Of a DNA stretch of 23,749 nt, positions 14,470 to 22,591 are shown one piece after another. The notes under the pieces are model-generated. The model did not search any database and was not told where the DNA came from. It saw nothing but the letters and a program-made list of their open reading frames with translations. Position numbers and translations under genes: made by a program. This DNA is from DAORHV01 sp964434575 (lineage in GTDB: Bacteria; Patescibacteriota; Gracilibacteria; Peribacterales; Peribacteraceae), in NCBI GenBank assembly GCA_964434575.1, contig CAYSWB010000017.1, forward strand, positions 1-23,749. The letters are read 5' to 3'. Positions within the stretch are counted from its first letter, which is position 1. Each line of letters begins with the position of its first letter.

Positions 14470-16527
14470 TTACAGCATCTTCTTGAATGCCTCTTCGTCG
14501 ATGACCGTGATGCCGAGCTTCTTGGCGTCGTCCAGCTTGCTGCCGGCTTCCTCGCCCGCCAGCACGTAGTTCGTCTTCTTGCTGACGCTGCCGCTCACCT
14601 TGCCGCCGCGGTCCTTGATCATCTGCTTGGCGTCGTCGCGGCCCAGCGTCGGCAGCGTGCCGGTGAGCACGAAAATTTTCCCGGCCAGCGTCTGCTCCAC
14701 GTTGCTGGCCGTCGGCAGCTCCAGCTTCAGGCCGCCGTTGCCCAGCTTGTGCAGCAGCGAACGGTTGTCCGGATCGTCGATCCACTCCTTCAGCGAGTGC
14801 GCCACGGCCTCGCCGATGCCGTCGATGGCGAATAACTGCTCGGCGGTGGTTTCGTGCAGCACCTTGGCCACCGCGTCCGGCGAAATCACCGCGCCGTGCG
14901 CGTGCCAGTCCAAGCGGCGCGCCAACAGATCGGCGTTCTCGCGGCCGACGTGGCGGATGCCCAGGCCGAACAGGAAGCGCTCCAGTTGGGTCATGCGGGC
15001 CTTCTCGATGCTCTTCAGCGCGTTCTCGGTCTTCTTTTCCTTGAAGAGCGGCAGGCTCATGAATTCCTTTTCGGTCAGGAAGAACAGGTCGCCCGGATCG
15101 CTGACCAGGTTGGCGGCGATCAGCGCCTCGATCGTCTCGCCGCCGATGCCCTCCATGTTCATGGCGTAGCGCGACGTGAAGTGTTCCAGGCGGCCCTGGC
15201 GCACCGCCCCGCATTTGGGGTTCGGGCAGCGGTGCACGGCCTCGCCCTCGGGGCGCACCAGGTCGCTGCCGCAGCTGGGGCAGTGCTTGGGGTAGCGGTA
15301 CGGCTTGGCGCCGGGCTTGCGCAGGTTCGGCAGCACTTCCACCACCTCGGGGATGATGTCGCCGGCTTTTTGCAGAATGACCGTGTCGCCGATGTGGATG
15401 TCCTGGCGGATGATTTCGTCTTCGTTGTGGAGCGTGGCGCGCGTGACGGTGGTGCCGGCCAGCTGCGTGGGCGTGAGGTGGGCTACCGGCGTGATGGCGC
15501 CGGTGCGTCCGACCTGCAGCTCGATGTCCAGGATCACGGCGGTGGACTGCTGCGCGGGGAACTTGAACGCCCTCGCCCAGCGCGGCGCCTTGGCGGTGGA
15601 ACCCAAGTCCTTCTGCATGCGGCGGTCGTTGAGCTTCACCACCATGCCGTCGATGTCGAACGGCAGTTTGTCTCGCTTCTTCTCCAGCGCCTTGTATTCC
15701 TTCTCCACCGCGTCCAGCGTCTTGAGCACTTTCGCGTCCGCTTGCACGGGCAGCTGGAGCTCTTTCAGGAAGTCAATCAGGCCCTTTTGGGTCTCGATGC
15801 CGAACGCCACGCAGCTGTCTTCATCCAGCGCGTAGCAGAACATTTTCAAATCCCGCTCGGCGGCCACCGCCGGGTCTAGCTGCCGCACGGTGCCGGCCGA
15901 GGCGTTGCGCGGGTTGGCGAAGCGTTCGGCTTCCGGCATGCCTTTATTGATGCGTTCCAGCGAGGCTTTTTCCATGTAGACCTCGCCGCCGATCTCCATC
16001 TGCGCGGGCATGCCGATCATCTTGGGCGCCTGCAGGGTGAGCGGCAGGCTGGCGATGGTGCGCACGGTGTGCGTGACGTCCTCGCCCTCCACGCCGTTGC
16101 CGCGGGTCACCGCGCGGGACAGCACGTAGTCCTCGCCGGACAACTCGTAGACCAGCGACATGTTCAGGCCGTCGATCTTCAGCTCGGTCTCGTATTCCAG
16201 CTTCCGGTTGTCCCCGAGCGCGCGCTGCATCATCTCGGCCCACTCGTCCATGTCGGCGCGCGAGAACGCGTCCTGTAAAGACTGCTTGGGTCGGATGTGC
16301 TGCCGCTTGGGCAGGCGTCCGTCCAGCGGGGCTCCAACACGCTGGGTGGGGGAGTCGGGCGTGACCAAGTCGGGGAACTCTTTTTCCAGCTTGATGAGTT
16401 CCTGCTTCAGGCTGTCGCGCACGTCCTCGGACACTTCGCTGCGGTTTTCGGTGAAGTAGGCGCGGTTCAATCGCCAGAGTTCGGCCTTCAGTTGTTCGAT
16501 GCGTTTCTTGGCGGCGGTTTTCTCCAT
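14470..16527 (-). CDS. ligA: NAD-dependent DNA ligase
   Basis: Seals nicks during replication and repair using NAD. It is 685 aa, the usual LigA length. The N-terminal Ia region is followed by the adenylation motif KIDG (Lys117) and SRAVTRGNG. The OB fold begins around DTVILQKAGDIIPEVVEV. A four-Cys zinc finger (CPSC then CPNPKCG, about residues 412-437) and helix-hairpin-helix repeats follow (GLGIRHVGRENADLLA, FAIDGIGEAVA). The BRCT domain from LAGKIFVLTG to the end occupies about the last 75 residues. The start MEKTAAKKRIEQL was chosen because family homology begins there and an extended -10 (TGC-TAGAAT) ends 7 nt upstream; codons further up run into the divergent gene region. The gene is complete. 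Confidence 0.97.
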   Translation of the reverse strand: MEKTAAKKRIEQLKAELWRLNRAYFTENRSEVSEDVRDSLKQELIKLEKEFPDLVTPDSPTQRVGAPLDGRLPKRQHIRPKQSLQDAFSRADMDEWAEMMQRALGDNRKLEYETELKIDGLNMSLVYELSGEDYVLSRAVTRGNGVEGEDVTHTVRTIASLPLTLQAPKMIGMPAQMEIGGEVYMEKASLERINKGMPEAERFANPRNASAGTVRQLDPAVAAERDLKMFCYALDEDSCVAFGIETQKGLIDFLKELQLPVQADAKVLKTLDAVEKEYKALEKKRDKLPFDIDGMVVKLNDRRMQKDLGSTAKAPRWARAFKFPAQQSTAVILDIELQVGRTGAITPVAHLTPTQLAGTTVTRATLHNEDEIIRQDIHIGDTVILQKAGDIIPEVVEVLPNLRKPGAKPYRYPKHCPSCGSDLVRPEGEAVHRCPNPKCGAVRQGRLEHFTSRYAMNMEGIGGETIEALIAANLVSDPGDLFFLTEKEFMSLPLFKEKKTENALKSIEKARMTQLERFLFGLGIRHVGRENADLLARRLDWHAHGAVISPDAVAKVLHETTAEQLFAIDGIGEAVAHSLKEWIDDPDNRSLLHKLGNGGLKLELPTASNVEQTLAGKIFVLTGTLPTLGRDDAKQMIKDRGGKVSGSVSKKTNYVLAGEEAGSKLDDAKKLGITVIDEEAFKKML

Positions 16528-16534
16528 GGACCGC

Positions 16535-16543
16535 ATTCTAGCA
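16535..16543 (-). promoter_or_regulatory. Extended -10 of ligA
   Basis: TGC-TAGAAT on the minus strand, 7 nt before the ATG at 16527. No clear -35 is seen. It supports a leaderless ligA mRNA. Confidence 0.6.
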
Positions 16544-16636
16544 ATGGTGCGCGGGAATCGGCATATGTCACTCACAATTCGTTCCGGATTCCTTGTCAAT
16601 TGCAATCCCCTGGGGAATGGAGAGGATACGCCGCGT

Positions 16637-16891
16637 ATGCCTTCGATCTCCGATCTCCGCCGACAAGTCGACAATCTGGACCGCCAGATCATCGAATTGC
16701 TGTCCCGCCGCACCACGCTGGTGAAGTCCATCCTCGCTCACAGGTCCGAAGAGGAGCCGGATAAAGAGCGCGAACAGCAGGTGCTCAGCAACTGGCTGGA
16801 GGAAGGCTTCGACTTCGATCTCGACGAGGCGGCCCTGGAGAAGGTCTGCAAGATGGTGATGGAGCTGGGCCGCAAGTCGCGCGAGGCCTAA
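16637..16891 (+). CDS. Chorismate mutase-like protein (AroQ fold), 84 aa
   Basis: AroQ-type mutases convert chorismate to prephenate on the way to Phe and Tyr. The N-terminal helix LRRQVDNLDRQIIELLSRRT matches the family pattern LR-x-x-I/V-D-x-x-D-x-x-I-x-x-LL-x-x-R, followed by VKSILAHR. A second and third helix complete the short domain (DEAALEKVCKMVMELGRKSR). Length is typical for a minimal single-domain mutase. The ATG at 16637 follows GGAGAGG at slightly long spacing, one of the few Shine-Dalgarno-like runs here, and also GATACG at 6 nt. It is divergent from ligA and 56 nt ahead of pilT. No other aromatic gene is near, so catalytic function is likely but not certain. Confidence 0.75.
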   Translation: MPSISDLRRQVDNLDRQIIELLSRRTTLVKSILAHRSEEEPDKEREQQVLSNWLEEGFDFDLDEAALEKVCKMVMELGRKSREA

Positions 16892-16932
16892 CCGGACGCC
16901 TGTCGCTGCCTCTTCAGGAAAAGGCAGTTTTC

Positions 16933-16941
16933 TGGTATACT
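16933..16941 (+). promoter_or_regulatory. Extended -10 of pilT
   Basis: TGG-TATACT, 6 nt before the ATG at 16948; TTCAGG lies 17 nt further up as a weak -35. It gives a leaderless mRNA. Confidence 0.6.
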
Positions 16942-16947
16942 GGTCAG

Positions 16948-17943
16948 ATGGCCCAGAACCTCTGGAAGCTGGCCCTGGAAAAGAAGGCATCCGACCTGCA
17001 CGTGCTGTCGGGGCTGCCGCCGAGCCTGCGCATCGACGGTTTGCTGGAGCCACAGGGCGACAAGGCGCTGTCTCCGGCCGACGTGAAGGCCGTGATCATG
17101 CAGTTTTTGGACGAAGCCCAGTACAAGCGCTTCCTGGAGCAGCGTGATCTGGACTGCTCGCACACACTGGACGACGGCACCCGCTTCCGCATCAACTGCC
17201 ACATGGTCGGCGGCCACCCGGCGTTCGCCGCCCGCCTGATCCCCGGCAGCATCCCGACGGTGGAGGACCTGCAGCTGCCCGGCGTCATCATGGACATCTG
17301 CCGCCAGGAGGAAGGCCTGGTGCTGTTCACCGGTCCCACCGGCAGCGGCAAGAGCACGTCGCTGGCCGCCATCATCAACCAGATCAACGAAGAGCTGCCG
17401 CTGAACGTCATCACGCTGGAAGACCCGGTGGAGTTCCGCTTCACATCCAAGAAGTGCATCGTCCGCCAGCGCGAGCTGGGCACCGACTTCCTCACGTTCC
17501 CGGAAGGCCTGAAGCACGTGCTGCGCCAGGACCCGGACATCGTGATGGTGGGTGAAATGCGCGATCTGGAATCCATTGCCCTGGCGCTCACTCTGGCCGA
17601 AACCGGTCACCTGGTGCTGGCCACCCTGCACACCCCGAACACCGCCCAGACCATCGACCGCATCGTGGACGTCTTCCCGCCCTACCAGCAGAGCCAGGTG
17701 CGCCTGCAGCTGGCAATGTCGCTGAAGGCCGTGGTCGCCCAGCGCCTGCTGCCCAAGAAGGGCGGCGGACGCGTGGCGAACCGCGAAATCCTCGTCCGCA
17801 CCCCGGCGGTGGCCAACATCATCCGCGAGAACCGCTTGGCCGAGCTGGAGAGCGTGGTGCAGACCGGTGGCGGCGAAGGCATGGTCACGTTCGACAAAGA
17901 CTACAAGCGCCTGCTGAAGGAAGGCGTGATCGACGAGGAGTAG
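16948..17943 (+). CDS. pilT: Type IV pilus retraction ATPase PilT
   Basis: Hexameric ATPase that powers pilus retraction at the inner membrane. It is 331 aa. The N-terminal PAS-like domain begins KKASDLHVLSGLPPSLRIDG, the standard PilT opening. Walker A is GPTGSGKST (129-137). The Asp box is ITLEDPVEF, Walker B is DPDIVMVGEMRD and the His box is TGHLVLATLHTPNT. The C-terminal region TPAVANIIRENRLAELESVV corresponds to the AIRNLIRE retraction motif in changed form. PilT rather than PilB is indicated by the short N-terminus and the LHV/His-box details. No pilin or assembly gene is in the window. It ends 10 nt from the convergent metallopeptidase gene. Confidence 0.94.
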   Translation: MAQNLWKLALEKKASDLHVLSGLPPSLRIDGLLEPQGDKALSPADVKAVIMQFLDEAQYKRFLEQRDLDCSHTLDDGTRFRINCHMVGGHPAFAARLIPGSIPTVEDLQLPGVIMDICRQEEGLVLFTGPTGSGKSTSLAAIINQINEELPLNVITLEDPVEFRFTSKKCIVRQRELGTDFLTFPEGLKHVLRQDPDIVMVGEMRDLESIALALTLAETGHLVLATLHTPNTAQTIDRIVDVFPPYQQSQVRLQLAMSLKAVVAQRLLPKKGGGRVANREILVRTPAVANIIRENRLAELESVVQTGGGEGMVTFDKDYKRLLKEGVIDEE

Positions 17944-17953
17944 GAGCTGCTGA

Positions 17954-19216
17954 CTACAGCACTATTTTTAGGATGTTGGATGTAAATTGAGGTGTGCTGC
18001 CACATCTTTGAATGTCACTCCAATCCACTAACGGCCTTCGAATACCGAGTTCATCTAGCAAGAACCAGTTATTAAATTTCTTATACGCATGAAAAATAAT
18101 ATGAGCGACACCGCTAGGGAATACTCCATTCGATTTCCATCTACCGCTTGAGAAATATATTTCAGATACACCCAAAATAGTTGCAAGTAACTTTCGGTCT
18201 GCCGGAGAGGAATTGAGGAATTTTTCTGCACTTTCTAAGCTCATTCCTTTTTGTAGTTGCCCACCTGATATGGCATTTATTCCTTCAATTTGCATAGCCC
18301 AAGCAGCACATTCATCAGCTAATAGCTCATTTGTTTTCTTGCTCGCATTGGCTGATTGAAATGAGCGATAGTCTTCTGGGGCCATTAGATCTCTTTTTGA
18401 GACATCTTGCGCACCATGTATTAATTCATGGTGCACATTACTCATTGTAAGTAAATTATTTGCACGGATCGGTTGTGGCAATGCAAGCTTGCGATTTAAC
18501 CCTGAAAATTGTCCTCCATCTCCCTCGCTTGGGGAGTCGATTACATCGTAAAAAAAGAATCGAGGATCACTGACTTCCACAATATTTTTTTTCTTTACAG
18601 TCGCTGCGTTTTTAACCGGATTTTGCTTGTTCATTTCAACTAATTGCCCCGGTTCCAACACAAATTCACGTAAATGTGGCTGAACAAGATCTATATTTTT
18701 TCTTAGCATATTATCAAAATGGGCAAAGCCAGCCTCTATTTCTTGAATCATGTTTTCAATCTCAGTTTCGCGTTCTTCTAATAGCCGTTCAGACTCGCTG
18801 GCGGGTGTAAAGCCTTGGATTACACCGATCTGAGGACCAAGCAATCTTAGCTTTTCAGTAGGCCACTTACGATCACTTGCGGCTTCTAGCAGGGTGGCGT
18901 CAGTTGCATTTCCCCAGACTAAAAAGCCTGCGGGTTCCGTTTTATTATGAATAACAAGTTTCCCCCAGCCGTTTTCGGTGGCTTCGCTAGTGTTACCTGC
19001 TAAGAGACCGAATAGGGAGCGTCTAGCCGCTTCATAAGTTTCAAGTAGTGCTGGTGTCCAAGAAATGGCCCCATCAATTGTTACCTTTTTGGAAAGGTCA
19101 TTCGTAACACAATGTAGATTATCCAGCCAAATACGGACCTTTTCCGAGCCCAAAGATGATACTTGTCGTACCACGCCTGGGTTCAAATCTATGTTTTTCA
19201 GGGCAGAAAGGCTCAT
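17954..19216 (-). CDS. Putative HExxH zinc metallopeptidase in an AT-rich island
   Basis: Not assigned to a named family. It is 420 aa from the ATG at 19216; a TTG at 19240 overlaps the -10 and is less likely. The zincin motif is in NVHHELIHGAQD (HELIH about 263-267), and NELLADECAAWAMQ about 30 residues later offers Glu candidates for the third ligand, as in gluzincins. A coiled-coil-like stretch (SERLLEERETEIENMIQEIE) lies mid-protein. There is no signal peptide. Base composition is strikingly AT-rich (AAA, ATT, TTT codons) against the GC-rich neighbours, which suggests recent acquisition. A TATAAT at 19240-19245 can drive it with a short leader. It could be a toxin-like or phage-type peptidase; the substrate is unknown. 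Confidence 0.75.
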   Translation of the reverse strand: MSLSALKNIDLNPGVVRQVSSLGSEKVRIWLDNLHCVTNDLSKKVTIDGAISWTPALLETYEAARRSLFGLLAGNTSEATENGWGKLVIHNKTEPAGFLVWGNATDATLLEAASDRKWPTEKLRLLGPQIGVIQGFTPASESERLLEERETEIENMIQEIEAGFAHFDNMLRKNIDLVQPHLREFVLEPGQLVEMNKQNPVKNAATVKKKNIVEVSDPRFFFYDVIDSPSEGDGGQFSGLNRKLALPQPIRANNLLTMSNVHHELIHGAQDVSKRDLMAPEDYRSFQSANASKKTNELLADECAAWAMQIEGINAISGGQLQKGMSLESAEKFLNSSPADRKLLATILGVSEIYFSSGRWKSNGVFPSGVAHIIFHAYKKFNNWFLLDELGIRRPLVDWSDIQRCGSTPQFTSNILKIVL

Positions 19217-19239
19217 CTTGATAATAGAAGAAGTAAGCA

Positions 19240-19245
19240 ATTATA
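19240..19245 (-). promoter_or_regulatory. -10 of the metallopeptidase gene
   Basis: Perfect TATAAT on the minus strand, 23 nt upstream of the ATG at 19216. The -35 is weak. Unlike most genes here the spacing implies a short 5' leader, consistent with foreign origin; TATTAT at 19221-19226 is an alternative. Confidence 0.45.
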
Positions 19246-19314
19246 GGTCATATCGCACCAGCCTTGCATATGATCTTTATCTAAACTTCAGGCGGGACAT
19301 CTAAATGCTAATTT

Positions 19315-19337
19315 GGGGTTCCTTAGATTGGAATCCC
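19315..19337. other. Hairpin in the AT-rich spacer 19217-19428
   Basis: GGGGTTCC (19315-19322), loop TTAGATT, GGAATCCC (19330-19337), one G-T pair in 8, followed on the plus strand by TCTTTT. It may be a remnant terminator. ATCTAAA recurs three times nearby (about 19280-19350). No gene is seen in this spacer. Confidence 0.35.
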
Positions 19338-19428
19338 TCTTTTATCTAAAAAAACAGATCAGCGAGGATTTTTAATTCCAGTAGCCAAAAAATAAGATCT
19401 AGATTGGCTGAGAACTCCCAGAAGTAAG

Positions 19429-20532
19429 CTAGTGCAGCAGCTCCAGCGCCCGGTCCAGCGCCGGGTCCTCGCCAGTTCCGGCCGGGTCTTGTTCGTCGTT
19501 GGTGCGGTTCACGAAATCTTCGTCCAGATACACGCGGATCTCCGCGTCCATGGAGAGAAGCGCGTCGGCCGGGGGCGTGAAGTCGCGCAGGACGCCGTTC
19601 TTTCCTTTGATGCGCAGCGTGGCGTCGCCCCGGCGGCCTTCGCTCAGGGAACTCTGGATGACGGTGAGCCGCCGCCCGGCGCCGATCTTCATCGCGCCGA
19701 CCATCAGGGAGACCGCCGGAGGCCCGTCCTTGGTCACCAGCAGCACCATGCGCGTGTCCAAGGGCAGGACGGGCCTGCCGCTCGTCACGACGGCCGTGAA
19801 CGCGTCCGGCGTCTGCAGCCGCGCCACGACGGTGCGCTCTTCCAGGAAGAGCCCGAGAAACGCACGGACGGCGTCGAGTTCGCCACCCGGGTTATCGCGC
19901 AGATCGATGATCACGCCGCGCGGGTTCCTGGCGTCCGCCTGCCGCGTCAGGAAACTCCGCACGCGGGCCACCGCGTCCTTGGAAAAGACTCGGACGTTGA
20001 TGTACGCGGTCTTGCCGTTCATTTCGGCGGCGGCGTCTTCCAGCGTCACCTTCTCGCGCAGGATCACGATGTCCTGCAGGCCGGCGTTCCGCCTGCCGGT
20101 CTGCACCACCACCGACGTGCCGGGCAAACCGCCCAGCCGGCGCTCCAGTTCCGCGGCGGAGACGTTGGTTTTGATCGGCTGGCCGTCCAGTTCCAACAGC
20201 TCGTCGCCGGCCAGGATGCCCGCGATGTCGGCGGGGGAGCCCGGAACCACGGTCTTCACGAAGAACTGCTTGCCGGTGCTCCGCACGGCGATGCCGGAGG
20301 CGATGTAGCCGGCCGGGAGGGGCTTGGGCTTGGCCACCACGGCGCCGGTGAGGGCCACGGGTCGCGCCAGCGACGGGTCTTTGCTGAGCGTGGCGTTCAT
20401 GCGCTCGATGCGGAGGCACACGCGGCGCTCGTAGGCGCGGTCCGTGAGCGCGCAGGAGGAGGAGGCGATTGCGTGGGTATGGCCGACGATGCTGAAGAAA
20501 CACAGGGCCGCCACGAAACGAAACAAACGCAT
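19429..20532 (-). CDS. Secreted PDZ/S41-peptidase-like protein, probably inactive
   Basis: Carboxy-terminal processing proteases (S41) cut envelope proteins with a Ser/Lys dyad. This protein is 367 aa. A signal peptide (MRLFRFVAALCFFSIVGHTHA) is followed by a PDZ domain at about 78-145 (VKTVVPGSPADIAGILAGDE) and the S41 core GVIIDLRDNPGGELDAVRAF (206-225). Where active members have the GSASASE-type Ser motif, this one has DGPPAVSLMVGAM (269-281). The later GKG Lys region reads LSEGRRGDATL without a Lys. It therefore looks catalytically dead but well conserved in fold. The start was set at the signal peptide Met (20532). A strong inverted repeat (20571-20598) lies upstream. Function could be binding or scaffolding in the envelope. 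Confidence 0.8.
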   Translation of the reverse strand: MRLFRFVAALCFFSIVGHTHAIASSSCALTDRAYERRVCLRIERMNATLSKDPSLARPVALTGAVVAKPKPLPAGYIASGIAVRSTGKQFFVKTVVPGSPADIAGILAGDELLELDGQPIKTNVSAAELERRLGGLPGTSVVVQTGRRNAGLQDIVILREKVTLEDAAAEMNGKTAYINVRVFSKDAVARVRSFLTRQADARNPRGVIIDLRDNPGGELDAVRAFLGLFLEERTVVARLQTPDAFTAVVTSGRPVLPLDTRMVLLVTKDGPPAVSLMVGAMKIGAGRRLTVIQSSLSEGRRGDATLRIKGKNGVLRDFTPPADALLSMDAEIRVYLDEDFVNRTNDEQDPAGTGEDPALDRALELLH

Positions 20533-20570
20533 CGGGGAGACGGTACTGCATCGGCCGACGCACCTCAAAT

Positions 20571-20598
20571 CATCGGGCGTGTTTTTGCACGCCCGATG
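20571..20598. terminator. Perfect 11-bp hairpin between secreted-protein genes
   Basis: CATCGGGCGTG (20571-20581) and CACGCCCGATG (20588-20598) with a TTTTTG loop. No T tract directly follows on either strand, so it is either an unusual terminator for the 20614-21603 gene or an mRNA-stabilising or attenuating structure ahead of the 19429-20532 gene. Confidence 0.45.
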
Positions 20599-20613
20599 AG
20601 TGGACTACGCTTG

Positions 20614-21603
20614 TTACTTCGTCCTAGTCTTTCGTTTCTCCAGACGCTTCTTTAGCAAATCACGCAGCTTCTCAATGCGCTGCTGCTTTGTCGTGGGCTG
20701 CTTCTGCTTCACGCTGGGGGATGAGGAAGAACTGCCACTTTCCTTGGTTGTGGATGACGATGATCCGGATGCGGGGGCTCCGATCACAAGCTGTTTTTCC
20801 ATGAGGGCGGCTGCGCCAGCAGCTCTATCAAACATCGTTACCGGTGCCAGAATAATCAGAACGACTTTTGTGCCATCCGGAAGGACGGTCGACATCTCTT
20901 CCAGGCGATGCGTTGTGCCGGCGCGCTCATAGACATATGACACGCCCTGTGACGGCTGGCCGAGCAATGTTCCGGACTTCACCGCAAGATCGCGGGCAGA
21001 TGGAATCTTTTCCATGGCCAGACCTTGTGCCAGCTTTTCGACGGTAGGAGCCGGAGAAGAGGATGTCTGCCCTTGCACGAGAGAGGGTGCAACGAAGAGC
21101 GCAACCGTCGTGCCTTTCCATTCTTCGGCACTCATGGGGCTGCGTAGCGGCGTCAGGAACAAGGCCTGTGCTCCAGTGCCTGCAAGAAAGCTGTCCGCCG
21201 GATGCGGTGCGCTTGCATCCATGTAGCTGAGTACCGGGGAAATGAGCTTGGGTCCCTTGCCGTTGTCGCGGACCATGGCATCTCCTTTTTCATAAATCAT
21301 TTCGTTCAATCTCTTCGCAAGAAGAGTTTCCGTTACGGGCGAGCCGAACATCTTCCGGGACGTGCTCAGCCTAGCCACCCAAGTCACCGGGAACGCAAAT
21401 TTCCGAATGTATCCATGTTGTACAGCAGGAGTGACTGCTTGCACTTCCTCCGAAGGTTGCATGCGGAACGAGTTGATGGCTGTTCCGATGGCAACATCGC
21501 TGGATTCTTGGAATGGACTGGGCGTGTACGCCGATGCAAGCGTGGGAGCGCAGAGCAGGGCTAGTGTTATGCCTGCCACAGCCTGCTTCAGACGGGTAAC
21601 CAT
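20614..21603 (-). CDS. Secreted hypothetical protein with Ser-rich linker, 329 aa
   Basis: Not recognised. A clear signal peptide (MVTRLKQAVAGITLALLCAPTLASA) predicts export. A globular domain of about 240 residues follows, with no familiar motif. Then comes a low-complexity Ser/Thr/Pro linker (SGSSSSTTKESGSSSSSPS, about 278-297), then a Lys/Arg-rich, helical C-terminus (KLRDLLKKRLEKRKTRTK). A basic tail after a flexible linker suits binding to an anionic surface such as cell wall polymers or nucleic acid; that is inference. The ATG at 21603 has no Shine-Dalgarno. The tiny membrane-peptide ORF ends 28 nt upstream, so both may share a transcript with the Cys-rich gene. Confidence 0.75.
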   Translation of the reverse strand: MVTRLKQAVAGITLALLCAPTLASAYTPSPFQESSDVAIGTAINSFRMQPSEEVQAVTPAVQHGYIRKFAFPVTWVARLSTSRKMFGSPVTETLLAKRLNEMIYEKGDAMVRDNGKGPKLISPVLSYMDASAPHPADSFLAGTGAQALFLTPLRSPMSAEEWKGTTVALFVAPSLVQGQTSSSPAPTVEKLAQGLAMEKIPSARDLAVKSGTLLGQPSQGVSYVYERAGTTHRLEEMSTVLPDGTKVVLIILAPVTMFDRAAGAAALMEKQLVIGAPASGSSSSTTKESGSSSSSPSVKQKQPTTKQQRIEKLRDLLKKRLEKRKTRTK

Positions 21604-21631
21604 AAGGATGGGGTGGGAAAGAAGTGAGTAG

Positions 21632-21736
21632 TTAGAAGGGCAATCCGCCTGTAGTCGTGCGGTCGAAGAATTCCAGGACGCCCATTTGCACGACGACGAT
21701 GACGATAAGCGCCAGGGTAAAGTGGAGGTTGCTCAT
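21632..21736 (-). CDS. Small single-span membrane peptide, 34 aa
   Basis: A short ORF whose product is nearly all one membrane helix (LHFTLALIVIVVVQMGVLEFF) with a short polar tail ending GGLPF. An in-frame ATG at 21775 would give 47 aa. It lies in the same direction as, and 28 nt ahead of, the secreted-protein gene. The hydrophobic pattern is unlikely for random GC-rich sequence, but no start signal is visible. If it is not real, 21604-21914 is a 311-nt spacer with only weak inverted repeats. Confidence 0.5.
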   Translation of the reverse strand: MSNLHFTLALIVIVVVQMGVLEFFDRTTTGGLPF

Positions 21737-21914
21737 GGCGGGATGGGGAGGAGGTGATGCCACTACGATACGCATGACACATGGCGCTGCGAATGGGCTG
21801 AGAGGCACCCCAAAACCGAAAGTTGGCTTTTCGTTGTCTAGAAGCCAAGAATCCGGTTCTTTGGGGGTGTGGAACGGGGCACCAAAATGATTAATGCGAG
21901 TTTTTGAATCTGTC

Positions 21915-22589
21915 CTACTCAGTTCTATATCCAGTCCTAACAAGGCATGCGGCACGCGCATTCTCATTCTGAATATCCTGGCAAGCATCTGAGCGCTTCA
22001 GCTTCAATGCCAATGCATAGAGGCACCTGTCATGAACGGGGGGGCTGCCTGCCAAATTGGAGCAATCGTTCTCTTCCTGCAAAAAGGCTACTTTTGCGAC
22101 TTGGCAGCACTGGTCGCCGAGCGCAGATCGCCCAGCATCTGCCAGAGCGCATTCATCCACGCTGAGCAAATGCTCAACATTGTCTTCAGTCCAAAAAACG
22201 GAGCGCTCTTTTACGTCAGTGTTACAGGGGAGTTGGTGGTTCTCTGCTGCCCCTACACAACTATTGCCGTACGTACTCGGCATCAACAGTTCGCAGGCGG
22301 AGGGATCCTTAGTGAGTTCGGCATACTTGTAAACGCACAGCGCCTGTTGCTCTCCTAGAGTCGGGGCAAGCAAGTGTGGCAACGTATGCACAAGCTTGAA
22401 GCAATCACTGGCAGGGCGCTGGCGTGCGATGATCTGCTGTGCCGTTTGCAGTCCGGGGGTGTCTGGATAATATCCGGCAAGCCACACGACCATCGGAGCC
22501 AGGAAGAGGTACACCACGAAAGCCGCTATGCAGAGGCCGAAGGCTATCGCTGCTTTTTTTGTGCCATGAAGGGTGGAGGTGAGCATCAT
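21915..22589 (-). CDS. Membrane-anchored Cys-rich extracellular protein, 224 aa
   Basis: Not assigned to a family. One N-terminal membrane helix (about 12-35) is followed by an outside domain with twelve Cys, enough for six disulfides. The spacing recurs loosely: Cys, about 10-18 residues, Cys with Val/Leu and Tyr, then a Lys/Asp-containing stretch and Cys (ALCVYKYAELTKDPSAC; DRCLYALALKLKRSDAC), which suggests tandem helical hairpin repeats tied by disulfides. The ATG at 22589 lies 2 nt after the stop of the lipase-like gene, so coupling is likely. An extended -10 (TGC-TACCAT) also ends 6 nt upstream. No Shine-Dalgarno. A surface role beside the secreted hydrolase is inferred from context. 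Confidence 0.75.
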   Translation of the reverse strand: MMLTSTLHGTKKAAIAFGLCIAAFVVYLFLAPMVVWLAGYYPDTPGLQTAQQIIARQRPASDCFKLVHTLPHLLAPTLGEQQALCVYKYAELTKDPSACELLMPSTYGNSCVGAAENHQLPCNTDVKERSVFWTEDNVEHLLSVDECALADAGRSALGDQCCQVAKVAFLQEENDCSNLAGSPPVHDRCLYALALKLKRSDACQDIQNENARAACLVRTGYRTE

Positions 22590-22591
22590 TG

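Noticed and set aside
16528..16731. N-terminal extension of LigA
   Set aside because: It crosses the ligA -10 and the divergent chorismate mutase gene; LigA proteins begin at the chosen Met.
19432..20655. Plus-strand frame of 407 codons
   Set aside because: Antisense to the S41-like gene with its clear signal peptide and PDZ domain.
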